This document shows positions 33,987-44,341 of a stretch of DNA of 64,000 nucleotides, piece by piece (the stretch's first letter is position 1; each line of letters begins with the position of its first letter). The position numbers were made by a program, and so were the translations under genes. This stretch comes from Exophiala sp. HKRS030 (Eukaryota; Ascomycota; Eurotiomycetes; Chaetothyriales; Herpotrichiellaceae): the NCBI GenBank assembly GCA_023897205.1, contig JAHWDD010000010.1:992001-1056000 (forward strand), in the 5' to 3' direction. Below the pieces are notes generated by a model. It had not been told where the DNA came from and did not search any database. It worked only from the letters and a program-made list of their open reading frames with translations.

Positions 33987-34952
33987 ATGACTTCTCACGC
34001 GGCGTCTCCTCCTTTGAAAAGTTTCGTCTCCTTCACCAAGACCTGGCACAACAGTCCATACCCGGGCATCTCTCCCACGAGACCCGAACTCTCGGCAGCC
34101 GGCAAGAACGTCGTCATCACGGGAGGAGGAACGGGGATCGGAAAAGCCGCGGCCATCGCCTTTGCCCAAGCGGGAGCCAAATCTGTCGGCATCATAGGAC
34201 GTAGAATCGATCGCCTAGAGACCGCCAGGGCAGAAATCACTGCCGCCAGCCCTTCGACTCGGGTGGTTTGGAAGACGGGAGACGTCACCGATCGTGCATC
34301 CATCGAAGGTGCTCTGCGTGCCATTGTCGCCGAGACTGACGACAGCAAGATCGACATCTTTGTCAACAATGCCGGCATCCTTCCAAAAGAGGCTTCCGTG
34401 ATCGACTACCCGGAATCTGAAATTCGGAGGTGTTTCGAAACCAACCTCGTGGGCTCTTTCAACGCCTTGCAGGCCTTTACGCCGTTGGCCGCCCCGGGAG
34501 CAAAACTCCTCAACATAGGAAGTTCCATCAGTCACTGGGCTCCTCTCCCGGAAGTGCCGGGGGTCTGGGCCTACGCGGCCGCCAAAGCGGCCGCCCTAAA
34601 AATGGTCGACTATTATGCGGCCGAGCACACGCACATCCACGTCGTCAGCATGCACCCGGGCATTGTTGGCACGGAGATCAATCCAAATATTCCGGTGGGA
34701 TTCGACACAGGTATATTGTACTCCCATACTCCGCACAATTCTTTCTTTCGTAGGTAGTACTGACGCATTCCCTTCTTCCTGACAGTCGAATTACCAGCTC
34801 AATTTCTCGTGTGGATCGCGTCCGACGAAGCTGCCTTTTTGAGGAACAAGTTCGTTTGGGCGAATTGGGACGTTGACGAGCTCAAGGCTCGGGCGAAAGA
34901 GATCCAAGCATCATTCCAGCTTAGGGTATCTCTGAACGGCGTCGACATGTAG
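33987..34952 (+). CDS. Short-chain dehydrogenase/reductase
   Basis: Two exons, 33987-34710 and 34786-34952, in phase across a 75-nt intron, giving 296 residues. The cofactor motif is TGGGTGIGKA, then NNAG, the catalytic Ser in LNIGSSISHW and the Tyr/Lys pair in WAYAAAKAAALK. The enzyme should oxidise or reduce an alcohol/ketone with NAD(P)(H); GRRIDR after the second strand, with basic residues, hints at NADP. The second exon encodes LPAQFLVWIASDEAAFL, the usual C-terminal helix of the family. Two TTCCGCGGAA palindromes and a TATA box precede it. It is the first gene of a group with a Zn2Cys6 regulator, a P450 and a methyltransferase, and it converges with the regulator across only 48 bp. Confidence 0.93.
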
Positions 34953-35000
34953 TGGATATGTATCAGAGCCGAGTACAACCAAAAAGGGGTATCTTAGACG

Positions 35001-36805
35001 TCAACCCACGGGCGATAATTCACGAGCATAAGATAGGAGTTCTTCACATGCACCTTGTAGATCTTTCAGAGGTTTGTGCCCTGTTTGATGTATCAAGTCG
35101 TCCAACAGGGAAATGGACAGATTCACCAACGACTTGTCGTACTCCACAGCGGCGTGGTATGGCTTGAACATGATATTGGCCGTCAAGCAGACTGATCCAG
35201 AGACATAGTTGCACGCGGTCATCCTAAATAAATCCAAAGTCAGCTTGTCATCCCACCAAGCAATGATGAGAGCAGCAGAGTCTTTCTGACCAGATAAAGG
35301 CTTGATCTCTTCTTTCCACATCCCAAAACAGCCGCATGAACTCGCGGGTCTCGTCGACCAGTTTATCCCACTCTTGCAATGATGGTGTTGGTAGGGGTGC
35401 CGGAATGAAACGTCCTTGTTGTGAAGCTGTTTTGCCAAAATTCCGCAGGGTCTGCATCCAACCTGAGTCCATGGCGTGGGCTCGGTAAACCTGGGTCCGA
35501 CAGGCAAGATGGGTGGCGTAGAGAACTGCAAAGCTTCTGCACAAGTTTGGTTGCTCGGTGTGTAGTACTGAGTTCGGTTTGAATGGTGGCGGTATACTAG
35601 AGATCCAATCGTCCAACATACAGTTCAGACGGACTATGTCCTCGCTGCGTTGGTAGTCGTTCATCGTCCCCGCGGCAGGAGTTGCCGCTACAAAGTCGTA
35701 AACTTCACCTTGGATTCGAGCAAGCTGTACTCGGTATCGAAAAAAGTTGAATGCGATAGTACCGTCGGTGTTGCGCATCATGCCAGCCCCATCATCGGGC
35801 TCGACCGACGGCCACTCAAGGGTAATGTCGCGCTCGCGTTGTATGGGCGGCCGACCGGTGCGCATGCTAATGTCCCTATCAAGTATGTATGCTATCCAAA
35901 GGACTCGGGCCCGTTCCAATGTCTGGGAAGGTTCGATACACTCGGATCTTCGCGTTTGTAGATCCAACTCGTGCGCAAGACGTAAAGCGACGGCGATTAA
36001 CATCGTCGCAGGTTTGAGGTCTCGGGTGCCTTGAAAGAGCAACACCATTCCGAGCACGATCTGTACGTTGACAAGATCAGAGTCACCCATAATGACCTCG
36101 GAAAGTACCGTCTGAGCATTGTGCAGGTAGTATGCCGCATTCTCACTCCTCAAGATCGCTTCCTCGGGAGGTATACGACCGTGCGCTAGAGCGAGAACCA
36201 CGTTGATTGCTGCCCACGTTTTACGCTCTTGTCGACCGGGTTGCGCATACCAGTTGTTGATCATTTGCAGTAATCGACCAGGGTGGAACAAGGGGAGGAT
36301 CGCATTCAGTGTGGTCAGGTAAACTTCCGCGGCAGATAGTACTTCCTGAAGCGGCGGTAGTGGCATGCGTCCATCACTACCAATTGGCTCTTCTTGGACC
36401 CAATCAACTTGATGATATTCTCCAGGGAGACTGTCATTTAGGACATTTGGAGTCTTGTTCAATGCCGGCGGTACCAGGCTCTGAAGCTCGTCGACCCTTT
36501 TCAACGCCTGGCCAAGACTTGATTGGAGGCTTTCTACTTGCAACCGTAGGCGTTCTTCAGAGTCTTTGCTCGAGTCCTGACGCCTGCTCCGCGCCTTGCG
36601 ACTTGGGGCTTCGAAAACGCAGATTGAGCCATGCAATGCACAACTAGAGCATTGAGGTGTTTTTCCGTCGCATTTGATTCTCCGACGATAGCAAAAGTCG
36701 CACGCCTGTCGGAGGCGATGTTAGTTCGTCAGTGAACAGCAAGCAGTGGCAGCCAAAACGAGATTCGTGATTCAGACGAACCTTCCGAGGTTTATGTTGC
36801 AGCAT
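35001..36805 (-). CDS. Zn2Cys6 transcription factor
   Basis: Three exons on the minus strand: 36782-36805, 35291-36705 and 35001-35223, in phase, giving 553 residues. The first exon encodes only MLQHKPRK; the second opens with the zinc cluster ACDFCYRRRIKC...C..C......C (CX2CX6CX6CX2CX6C). A heptad-like segment follows (LRLQVESLQSSLGQALKRVDELQ), which suits a coiled-coil dimerisation region. Then comes the fungal regulator domain (VYLTTLNAILPLFHPGRLLQ; RVLWIAYILDRDISMRTGRPP; HLACRTQVYRAH). It is expected to bind DNA as a dimer at CGG triplets. The palindrome CCGCGG stands about 90 bp before its own ATG and twice before the adjacent dehydrogenase, suggesting control of both genes. Confidence 0.92.
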
Positions 36806-37525
36806 ATCAGCGCTCTACCTTATGGTTTCGACATGACAATATGGTGTTGGCGAAAACCAGACATGTGTTTTGGTGCTTTTGGCTGTTTTTCCTTCCGCGG
36901 AACCAGCGCTGACTAATATATCAAATATCTGCGCTAGACTGTTTTGGGAGTTCTGCCTCGCCTATCATGAACACTCTCTTGGATATTAAGACAGGGGCGC
37001 TTTATCGAGGTCAAAGAAAGAGCTGTCGTTCCAAGATACCATCTTGTCACTTCTACGGGCTCAGATGTTACTGATCTATGAAATTCCGCAATGCACAAGA
37101 GGTAACCCCGTACTGACACCTGCACCAAGACTTGGTTCTCGGTCTAAGCCTACAAAAGTCCATTGTGCGAACGAATCAGATTGTCGGTCTCTGATAGTCT
37201 CACCTTTTCAGGCCCCAATTCCTTGAACATGCCATGGACAAAACGTGAAGTCGGGATCCCGAGTCTCCAACACGAAGAACGATTTGTCCTCATCTCGCAA
37301 ATCCCTGGAGATTAGTGGGCATGGTGTTCTCGGCTCCGAATTATTCGATGTCGGTGCATTATTCAAATTCGGCAGAGTATATATTCGCATCAACCCAGGT
37401 GACCCTCGTCCTATCCTCTTGAACAGACACAGATCATTCAATCCATGAGTACGCAAGGCGGTGCTGGGCCGTGAGCATCAGCTTCTTGCCTACTTAGTTG
37501 ACCATTCGACTACTGAGGACACAGC
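36806..37525. other. Divergent promoter of regulator and P450
   Basis: 720 bp between the regulator and the P450, reading outwards. It contains palindrome site 3 near the regulator. I find no exact second copy near the P450 start. No gene is visible. Confidence 0.5.
36893..36902. promoter_or_regulatory. Palindrome TTCCGCGGAA (site 3)
   Basis: Third exact copy, again within CCTTCCGCGGAAC, 88 bp before the ATG of the Zn2Cys6 gene. It suggests autoregulation. It could also act on the divergent P450, though at about 620 bp. Confidence 0.6.
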
Positions 37526-39284
37526 ATGGCGATTACATTTCTTTCCCTCGTCTACATCCTGATCCTAGGTTGGGTCTCGTTGCGCGCTTTCAGGCTGACG
37601 CGAAACTACCTCGAAGCGCGCAAGCTGGGCCTCCCCATCATTGTCATTCCCGTCTCCAAGGAAGACCGCTGGTGGATCATCATCTGGGGCAAGTTCGCTT
37701 GGATCCAACAGATTCCAATCCTGGGATACTGGCTCCCGTACAGCCACCACGCGTGGTCCTTGCACGAACGGCACCGACCTCACCTCAAGCACGGCGACGC
37801 CTTTGTCATCGTCTCACCCACCGCGAACGAACTGGTCATCAACGACCCCCAGGTGGGGATGGAAATCCAGGCGCAGTACAAGTCGTGGTACAAGCCCAAC
37901 ACCCTCTACGACGTCTTTGACATTTTCGGTCCCTGCATGATCACGGCCAACGGGGAGGACTGGCAGCGTCACCGGAGGATCGTGAATCCTGCCTTCCGCG
38001 AGCAGAACCACAGACTCGTCTGGGAAGAGTCCCTGCGACAAACGCGTCAGATGCTCGACGTGATCGGTCGCCGCCTCCCATCAGCCTCTTTAACCTTGCT
38101 CAATGTGCGCAACAACGCCGCCCTTATCGCCATGCACGTGCTTTCTGGAGCTGGCTTCGGACATGGCCACGATTTCGAAGGTGGCCTCCAACATGTCCCT
38201 GCAGGGCATACGAGAAGTCTCGCAGACACGCTGTTGTACCTTCTCAACAACCTATTGTATTTTATTGTGTTTATGTACTGGGGATGGCTAGGCTACTTGG
38301 GTCCAGGAAAGTATAAGGAAGTCATGGGTGTGGCAGCTGAATTTCGACATTATATGAAAGAAGTCATTGCGTATAATCGTGCGACCACACAAGGAGGAGG
38401 TGGTGGTGGTGGACAAAATGCAGATATTGTCAGTGCATTGGTCGAGGCAGATGAAGCCGCCAAACGAGAAGAGAAAACGTTTGGTATTGCCGGTGGTAGA
38501 CCAATCCACCTCACGGACGAAGAATTGTTTGGAAACCTGTTTTTGTTCAACATGGCTGGGTATGAGACTACAGCCAACGCCATCACCTATACCATTCCTT
38601 ACCTGGCGGCCAATCGTGCTGTACAAGACTGGGTCGGACAAGAGATCGATGGAGTTTTCAACACCCACGAGACACTAAAGTATGAGGAAGTATTCCCTCT
38701 GCTAGTGAGAGTGTTGGCTGTTATGGTATGTTGAATCTCGATCACCAAACCCGTGGGTATTGCTGCTGACTAGATGTGTCCAGTATGAGACGTTACGACT
38801 ATGGGGTCCAGCGACCGACGTTGCCCGATGGGCTTCTAGTAACGACGAAACCCTCCGGATCAACGGTGAAAAAAAAGTCATTCCGAAACGAATGTACGTC
38901 TCGACCAACTTTTATGGCATACATAGTGATCCGCGATGGTGGGGGGAGGACAGTCTGCAATGGCGTCCTCAACGATGGATCCAAGTCGACCCCAAAACTG
39001 GGAAGGAATCGATTGCTCCTCCACCAAAAGGTGCGGCATATTTGGCGTGGAGTGCTGGGCCTAGAGTCTGTCCAGGACGGAAGTTTAGCCAGGTCGAGTT
39101 CGTGGCTGTGATCTCGACGATTTTGAGAAAGTATCGTCTGGATCCCATGATTATCGAAGGGAAGATGAGCACCAAAGAGGAAGCGAGGGATGCTTTGATA
39201 AGGGAGATCGATGGGTCGGGGTATGTGGTGACGCCTAGATTCCGAAACCCGGAGAATGCAGGTGTGGTATTTGTTGGACGGTGA
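37526..39284 (+). CDS. Cytochrome P450 monooxygenase
   Basis: Two exons, 37526-38725 and 38784-39284, joined in phase 0 across a 58-nt intron, give 566 residues. An N-terminal membrane anchor (FLSLVYILILGWVSLRAF) targets it to the endoplasmic reticulum. The C-helix WQRHRRIVNPAF, the oxygen-activating I-helix AGYETTANAI, the ExxR motif ETLR (just after the splice), and the haem loop WSAGPRVCPGR with Cys at about 496 are all present; the usual first Phe of the haem loop is Trp. A run of glycines (QGGGGGGG) lies in the loop before the I-helix. The substrate is unknown. It converges with the methyltransferase gene, the stop codons being only 36 bp apart. Confidence 0.94.
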
Positions 39285-39320
39285 GGTTGTTCTGGAGATG
39301 TGTAGAGGACGCGAGAATCG

Positions 39321-40181
39321 TTATCGTGTCCTCAGTCCAATAGTGACATACAATGAATGCCCATCCCGAAGCTCGGAATTGTCATTGAGGCTTTTCTTCC
39401 ATACACCAGGCCACAGCTCGCGGGCTCTCGCAAGAATGTTATCGTCGCTTCTAACCCATTTATACGTGGACGTAGTCGCCTCTTCAAACGCGGCCATGGC
39501 TTCGTCCGCGCGCCACACTTTTTCTGGTATGTAACTTTTCGTGCGGAACGACCTTTCAACTTCGAGTCCAGCACCTTCATACATGGCCTCCAAGGAATGA
39601 ATGTCCTTGATCCACTCCCGATCAAACACGTACGACAATCCCAGAGGTTTTCTCAGAGACACGGTAAACAGATACTGCATCGTCTCATCTTCCGTGGGGA
39701 CGTCGATGATCATCTTGCCCGTGCCTGGAACCAGATATGGTGCCCAATGTCGAATACACGCCGCGGGGTCCCGTAGCAAGACGAGAGCCGAACAGCAAGA
39801 AATCACGTCGAACCCGCCTCTCTGGGACAGAACATTTTGCACGACGTTCAGCGACGACAGATCAGCGATATCGCCCTTGATCCAGTGTAGGGCGCCCGAA
39901 TCTCGGGGTAGAGGTTTCCTTCTGGCTTCATCGAGCATCGCTTCTGTAACGTCCACGCCGACCACGACGCCTCCGGGTCCAACGGCCTGGGCGTATGGTA
40001 GACTGACCAAGCCAGTGCCGCACGCGAGGTCGAGGACGGCGCCACCTCGTGGCGGGGGTAGCCAGTCGACGTAGTCTCGACCCAAGGTGGCGTGCCAGCC
40101 GCCGGCCGAAATGTCATAGTTCCTCGCGCGCGGAGTGTATTCCCTGATCGTCTCGGTGATGAATGCTTCGGAAGACGGCAT
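39321..40181 (-). CDS. SAM-dependent methyltransferase (class I)
   Basis: Intron-less gene for 286 residues. SAM motif I is VLDLACGTG, followed by the acidic residue in VVGVDVTEAML, motif II-like HWIKGDIADL and the later strand FDVISCCSAL. No membrane or targeting segment is seen. The C-terminal region (VFDREWIKDIHSLEAMYEGAG) is like fungal secondary-metabolism methyltransferases of the UbiE/COQ5 type. Its place beside a P450, an SDR and a Zn2Cys6 regulator suggests methylation of a small molecule in the same pathway, but no backbone-making enzyme (PKS, NRPS, terpene synthase) is in the window. Confidence 0.88.
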   Translation of the reverse strand: MPSSEAFITETIREYTPRARNYDISAGGWHATLGRDYVDWLPPPRGGAVLDLACGTGLVSLPYAQAVGPGGVVVGVDVTEAMLDEARRKPLPRDSGALHWIKGDIADLSSLNVVQNVLSQRGGFDVISCCSALVLLRDPAACIRHWAPYLVPGTGKMIIDVPTEDETMQYLFTVSLRKPLGLSYVFDREWIKDIHSLEAMYEGAGLEVERSFRTKSYIPEKVWRADEAMAAFEEATTSTYKWVRSDDNILARARELWPGVWKKSLNDNSELRDGHSLYVTIGLRTR

Positions 40182-40359
40182 TGTAGGTATGGACTGTTCA
40201 GAACTCCTAAATACACTTCAGTTGACACGTACAATGGTGATGAATCTGGAACCATGTCAAAGGGATACTACCGAGAGCGCCTGGTCTTGGCATTTGCTTG
40301 GGACAGTCATGGTGGACAGTCAGATCTACGAAGACGGTTCCTGTCCATCTTGTTTAGAC

Positions 40360-40433
40360 TCTCATAGTACATCTGTGATCTAATGATATATAAACATTAG
40401 AGTAATCTCAAGGTCGCCAGTTCGATCCTGGCA
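40360..40433 (+). pseudogene. Truncated copy of the intron-bearing tRNA-Met gene (3' part)
   Basis: 74 nt identical to the intact tRNA-Met gene at 43365-43476 but on the opposite strand. The copy starts in the anticodon loop (TCTCATA), keeps the whole 38-nt intron, the 3' anticodon arm, the variable loop and the full T arm, and ends three bases into the 3' acceptor side. The 5' half, including the A box, is missing, so it should not be transcribed as a tRNA. TTTT follows directly. Confidence 0.85.
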
Positions 40434-40612
40434 TTTTGAGGACGAGAGCCGGTGAGAGAGCGTGAGAAAAAGATCCTCCTCCAAAAGAAAAAGTCCTATA
40501 TAAACACGTACGGGTGTGTCTACTCTTGCTCTCGTTCTCCAGCTTGCTGCCTCTCTTCATCGCTTCTTTCAAGCTCTTTGCCGCTTACTCGGACATTCGT
40601 GCTTGTTTCTCC

Positions 40613-42036
40613 TCACAAGCCCACATCTGACCACCTTCCTTCCTCAAATTTTAGACGTCGAGTGGACCCCAACACTCTCGGTGCTGTTTCACAGAACGCA
40701 CCATACACAGTTTCCTCGATGACTGGTGCAGCTGCACTCATGGATGGGAGCGCGGTGCCCCACCAGACCGGAACGGCCACCAACAGTCCCAAACCTGTGA
40801 GAGTACCTAAGGCAACGCCGGCGGCGAGACAGGCGCCGTTGATACCCCAGCCCACGGCTGGCAGTGTTGTAGCGACCGAAACCCCTGCTGCTATCTTGTT
40901 CCACGAGTCTGGGTCGAGAACATTCGCAACGCCGTCCAGAAGTCCATCAGGCGCAGCTGGAAGGTTGAACGCAACGTACTCCTTAAGTTTGTGCTTCCGC
41001 CCCTCAACCTTGAATGGCTGAAGGCAATCGGGGAAATGCAAGGGCTGCTTGAAGGAGAGGGTGCACCATGATGGGATGAGCAGGTGAAAAATAATGTCTC
41101 TTCCACGCTCCGACTCCCTTCTCAGTTGCGCTCTAACTTCTTGCATGTACTGACACGACTTGTCCAAGTCATCCGACTTGGTACAAAACGTAGGCGGAAG
41201 TGGGTGTCCCGTGATCAATCGATGAAACGCTGGATACCAGTTTGTATCAGGATGGTAGACAAAGAAACGATGATTATCCCTTTCCACCTCCTGAATCACA
41301 CCAATTTTCTCTTTGATGAAGTCGTAGACGTGTTTCGCAAAGCCGTCTGGTCCTCCGCTTCCCAACGCGGCGATGCTATTGGCCTCGCCAAGATGCCCTC
41401 CAATGTCGGCGAGGGTCCGGATTATCTCGTACCCCTGAGCAATTTGAAAGGCTGAAACCCTCTGCGACCAACGTCCGTAATAGTTGATGTGATCGACGAG
41501 CGAATTTTGAATGACATAGATGCCATGGACATCTCTGACCACCTGGTCTGCCAATTTGGCAACTCTTTCCAAGCTCCCTGCCGCAGTTTGGGCACTTGTG
41601 GCCATGGTCTCGGTGCCATGAGAAATGTTATCAAGGGCCGTTCTTATAGATGCTTCTGTGGCCAGCCTGGCTGCCAAATCCACGGGTTCCCGGGCGTTTG
41701 CGCTGGCATTGCGGGCTCCCGGTGTCGAGCGCCTGCCTCGATGTTCATGCTTATGCGGGCCAGATGGCCGGCAAGAACAGCCTCTGGAACGCCACAGTAG
41801 GTAGCAAATACCCCCAACAGCTCAGGCGCGTGCGGGCCAACATGTCGTATGATATTGTTGATCACTTGCACCGCCTGAGTCTCGGAGAGCTCGGCGAAGA
41901 TGTCTTTGAAATATTTGTTATAGGCCTCGGGTAGAGGAAAGTGCGGATAGAGCGTCCGCACGACGCGTTCGGATTGGGGGAAACCAGAAAAATCCATCGA
42001 GCTCTTCAAAGGGAATTTCAGGATTTTCTCCAGCAC
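40613..42036 (-). CDS. Unknown protein with hydrophobic C-terminal part; frame change inside
   Basis: A long minus-strand frame (40613-41683 and somewhat upstream) encodes about 370 residues without recognisable domains. It has an N-terminal helical part (ARLATEASIRTALDNI), a middle part with VYHPDTNWYPAFHRLITGH, and a C-terminal part with two hydrophobic segments (SVATTLPAVGWGINGACLAA; LGTLTGLGLLVAVPVWWGT), so it may insert in a membrane. Protein-like sequence continues upstream in a second frame (41740-42036, e.g. AYNKYFKDIFAELSETQAV) from an ATG at 42036, and possibly in the first frame again (to 42112). I find no good GT..AG pair for the switch near 41700, so the gene is either frameshifted or has an intron I cannot place. 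It lies between the two tRNA copies. Confidence 0.45.
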
Positions 42037-42138
42037 TCAAAACTGAAATGAGAGCCTCAGGCAACTGGTAGGTCTTTGTATTGCCGTTGACCCGCGTTAG
42101 AATATCCGTCAACGGTTGATAGTCTCGAAAAGGATGGT

Positions 42139-42545
42139 TTAATCACGCGTCGGTGGCTTCGGTTTCAATGGCCAGGGATTCTTTGAGGGATTCGGCTTTT
42201 TGGGAGCTGTGTTGGTCAGCATTTTAGATGACAACGTCCATGATATAAGTCTTACTGCCTCTTTTCCTCGAGGATTTGAAGGTCTTATGACCAACCCCAA
42301 AGGCGATCTGCTTGTCGGTGTGATTCGTTGTTCGTTTAAATTCTACTCGGAATTGTGAGCTCCTGCGAGGGGCTCTGTTCACGACGACGATGACGACGTA
42401 ACGTGGTATGTCAAGTGTAGACGGTCGGCGGTGTCAGCAAATGGGCAGTTCGGAATCAGGGCGCGATATGAAGAGGTGAAAAGAACTCGCCTTGTGATCT
42501 TGGGATTTTGGATCCAAGCCTACCTGAGTCTTCATCATAATTCAT
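42139..42545 (-). CDS. Possible small basic protein, three short exons
   Basis: A tentative model on the minus strand: 42524-42545, 42256-42372 and 42139-42206, giving 68 residues. The last intron (42207-42255) is very convincing: GTAAGA donor, GCTGAC branch site and CACAG acceptor. The exons next to it read protein-like and basic (FRVEFKRTTNHTDKQIAFG, then KKPNPSKNPWPLKPKPPTRD before TAA). The first exon and its 151-nt intron are less sure. No family is recognised. It lies just upstream of the frame-disrupted gene, and could also be the surviving 3' end of a larger former gene. Confidence 0.3.
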
Positions 42546-43364
42546 AGTTATGGCACCGCCTTCTTGAGTGCTCACTTTTAGGTGACTATTCTAAGGTTTG
42601 ACAAGATTGGGAAAGATTACTCGTTTCGTGGGCTGATACTGATCAACCTGGCCGGCGTACGTGTCGAGATTTGATTTGGCCGCTTCAATGATCAATGAGT
42701 CTTCTGGCTTCAAACCGCCAACAGTTCCAGCCTTCATGCGAAGAGTTCTCGAGAAGCGAGGCTGGCAAGCCGGTCGGGGTCGATGCATCATCAGTCGAGA
42801 ACCAACCCGCTGCTGGGGTTACCGTCATGAGCAAATGCACTGCTCATTTTGACCCCATGATCAAGATCTCTTTTGCAGTTTGGGAGGGCATGAGGGCGTC
42901 TAGATAAAAATAAGTGTGCAGAGGCCAATCATCAGTCCTTCTAAGGCGAGATTAATAGGGTGAGCCCGGAATGGCGGACCCCCTTGTTAAGCGCTGCTGG
43001 CTTTGCCTCGTTGCAACCAATTGCCGACCTGTTGTTGTGCCTGTCTGCTAGGCATTCTGTAACTTGGCCTACGCTTGCTTATATCAGTGATATTATTAAA
43101 GGAGAATTCTAGGTTAGAGTGATAGTACGGAGAGTACGGAGTAATACTGGACAACTAGAGGGCGCACGACGTCAGTAGAGTTTGTACGGACTATCTATAT
43201 TCCGAGTGCCAAATTGAACTAAACCTCATGATTAGTTTTAAGTAGCCACTGATCTTCTCCACTTTCTAGACAAGATATACTGCGCTATAATACTCCGTAA
43301 TAATAATAATAATACCTCCGCTCCCCGCACAGCCAAAAAAAAACAACAGCACAGCAAAAAGAAA
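42546..43364. other. AT-richer spacer upstream of the small gene
   Basis: 820 bp with no supported gene. It has a partly repeated GTACGGAG unit (43125-43143), a TACTCCGTA copy (43291) and an (AAT)n run (about 43296-43312). The last bases hold the T-runs behind the tRNA gene, read on the minus strand. Confidence 0.4.
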
Positions 43365-43476
43365 TGCTCCCTGCCAGGATCGAACTGGCGACCTTGAGAT
43401 TACTCTAATGTTTATATATCATTAGATCACAGATGTACTATGAGACTCACGTGATAGCCAACTACACCAAGGAAGC
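43365..43476 (-). tRNA. Elongator tRNA-Met (CAT) with a 38-nt intron
   Basis: The acceptor stem GCTTCCT pairs with AGGGAGC, and A is the discriminator. Box A (TGGTGTAGTTGG) and box B (GTTCGATCC) fit the RNA polymerase III consensus. The T stem GCCAG/CTGGC is perfect. The anticodon CAT is at 43442-43440 in the loop CTCATAA, as in yeast elongator tRNA-Met. The intron occupies 43438-43401, starting one base after the anticodon, the canonical place. T-runs just beyond the 3' end (TTTCTTTTT on the minus strand) form the terminator. Confidence 0.93.
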
Positions 43477-44341
43477 GGAAGCGTGTTTATTGATTTTGAG
43501 TGTGCAACTTAACGCAAACTTATTTGCTGAGAAATTTGATGGGCAAAAAATATGAGTGTTCAATTCTTTCGGCGCGGCGGCGGACTTTTGAAACTCCGTA
43601 AAGCAATGAACGGCTACTGTCCTTGGCCAAAACTCCGCAAATCTGTTATGCCGGAACAAAAGGTGTGAATCACTACTTCCGGAGTAAACCAGCCAAACAT
43701 GACATTTTGAGATGCTACAAACCAACACAATAACCACCGTCCCGTCCCATGGTAATTCCATACTGGTCTCCTCGAAACTCGATTCTCTATCCATCTATGT
43801 AAATTTTGCTCCGCAAAAGCGGGTTACAGAATTCTGTCAAGGGACAATCATCGTGGAAGAATGCGAGGTTGGGTAGAAGTGATGGACACAATTAACCATG
43901 TTGGCTTGTCGGCTTCCGCACAAGGAATGGTGCGTAGACTGTTTTTCAAAACATTCTGGTGTTTAGCCTACGGATGGGTGGCACTCGATGATTCCAGGCA
44001 CTTAGTGTCTGCTCCTCTAGGCCATTCCTACAAAAGCGCCGAGTCCATGCAATGTCATTTATTTCATGAAGTTCAATTCATACATTGCCTGTCTCCTAGG
44101 CAGCCAGTTCTGAGAACCTAACTATGTGGTATAAACGTACAAACTACTCCGTACTCCAACACATTCTTCAATCTAATTCTGTTTGCTGGAGGCTCTCCCC
44201 AAACCCTCCTCAGACCCATTTCCAGATTACTTACTCCGTAGATCCTGTGTGATCTAATCTCATACTTGAATATTTCGGGTGACAAATAGGGCATGTATCC
44301 GTATCCTATCTCGTTTCATCAGGGACATCTTGATGCTCAGT
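43477..44341. other. Intergenic with several TACTCCGTA motifs
   Basis: 865 bp with no supported gene. TACTCCGTA occurs at 44145 and 44232. Frames of 86-110 codons here are not protein-like. Confidence 0.4.

Noticed and set aside
36326..36335. TTCCGCGGCA, a near match to the palindrome
   Set aside because: It lies inside the regulator's coding sequence and differs at the ninth position, breaking the symmetry; probably chance.
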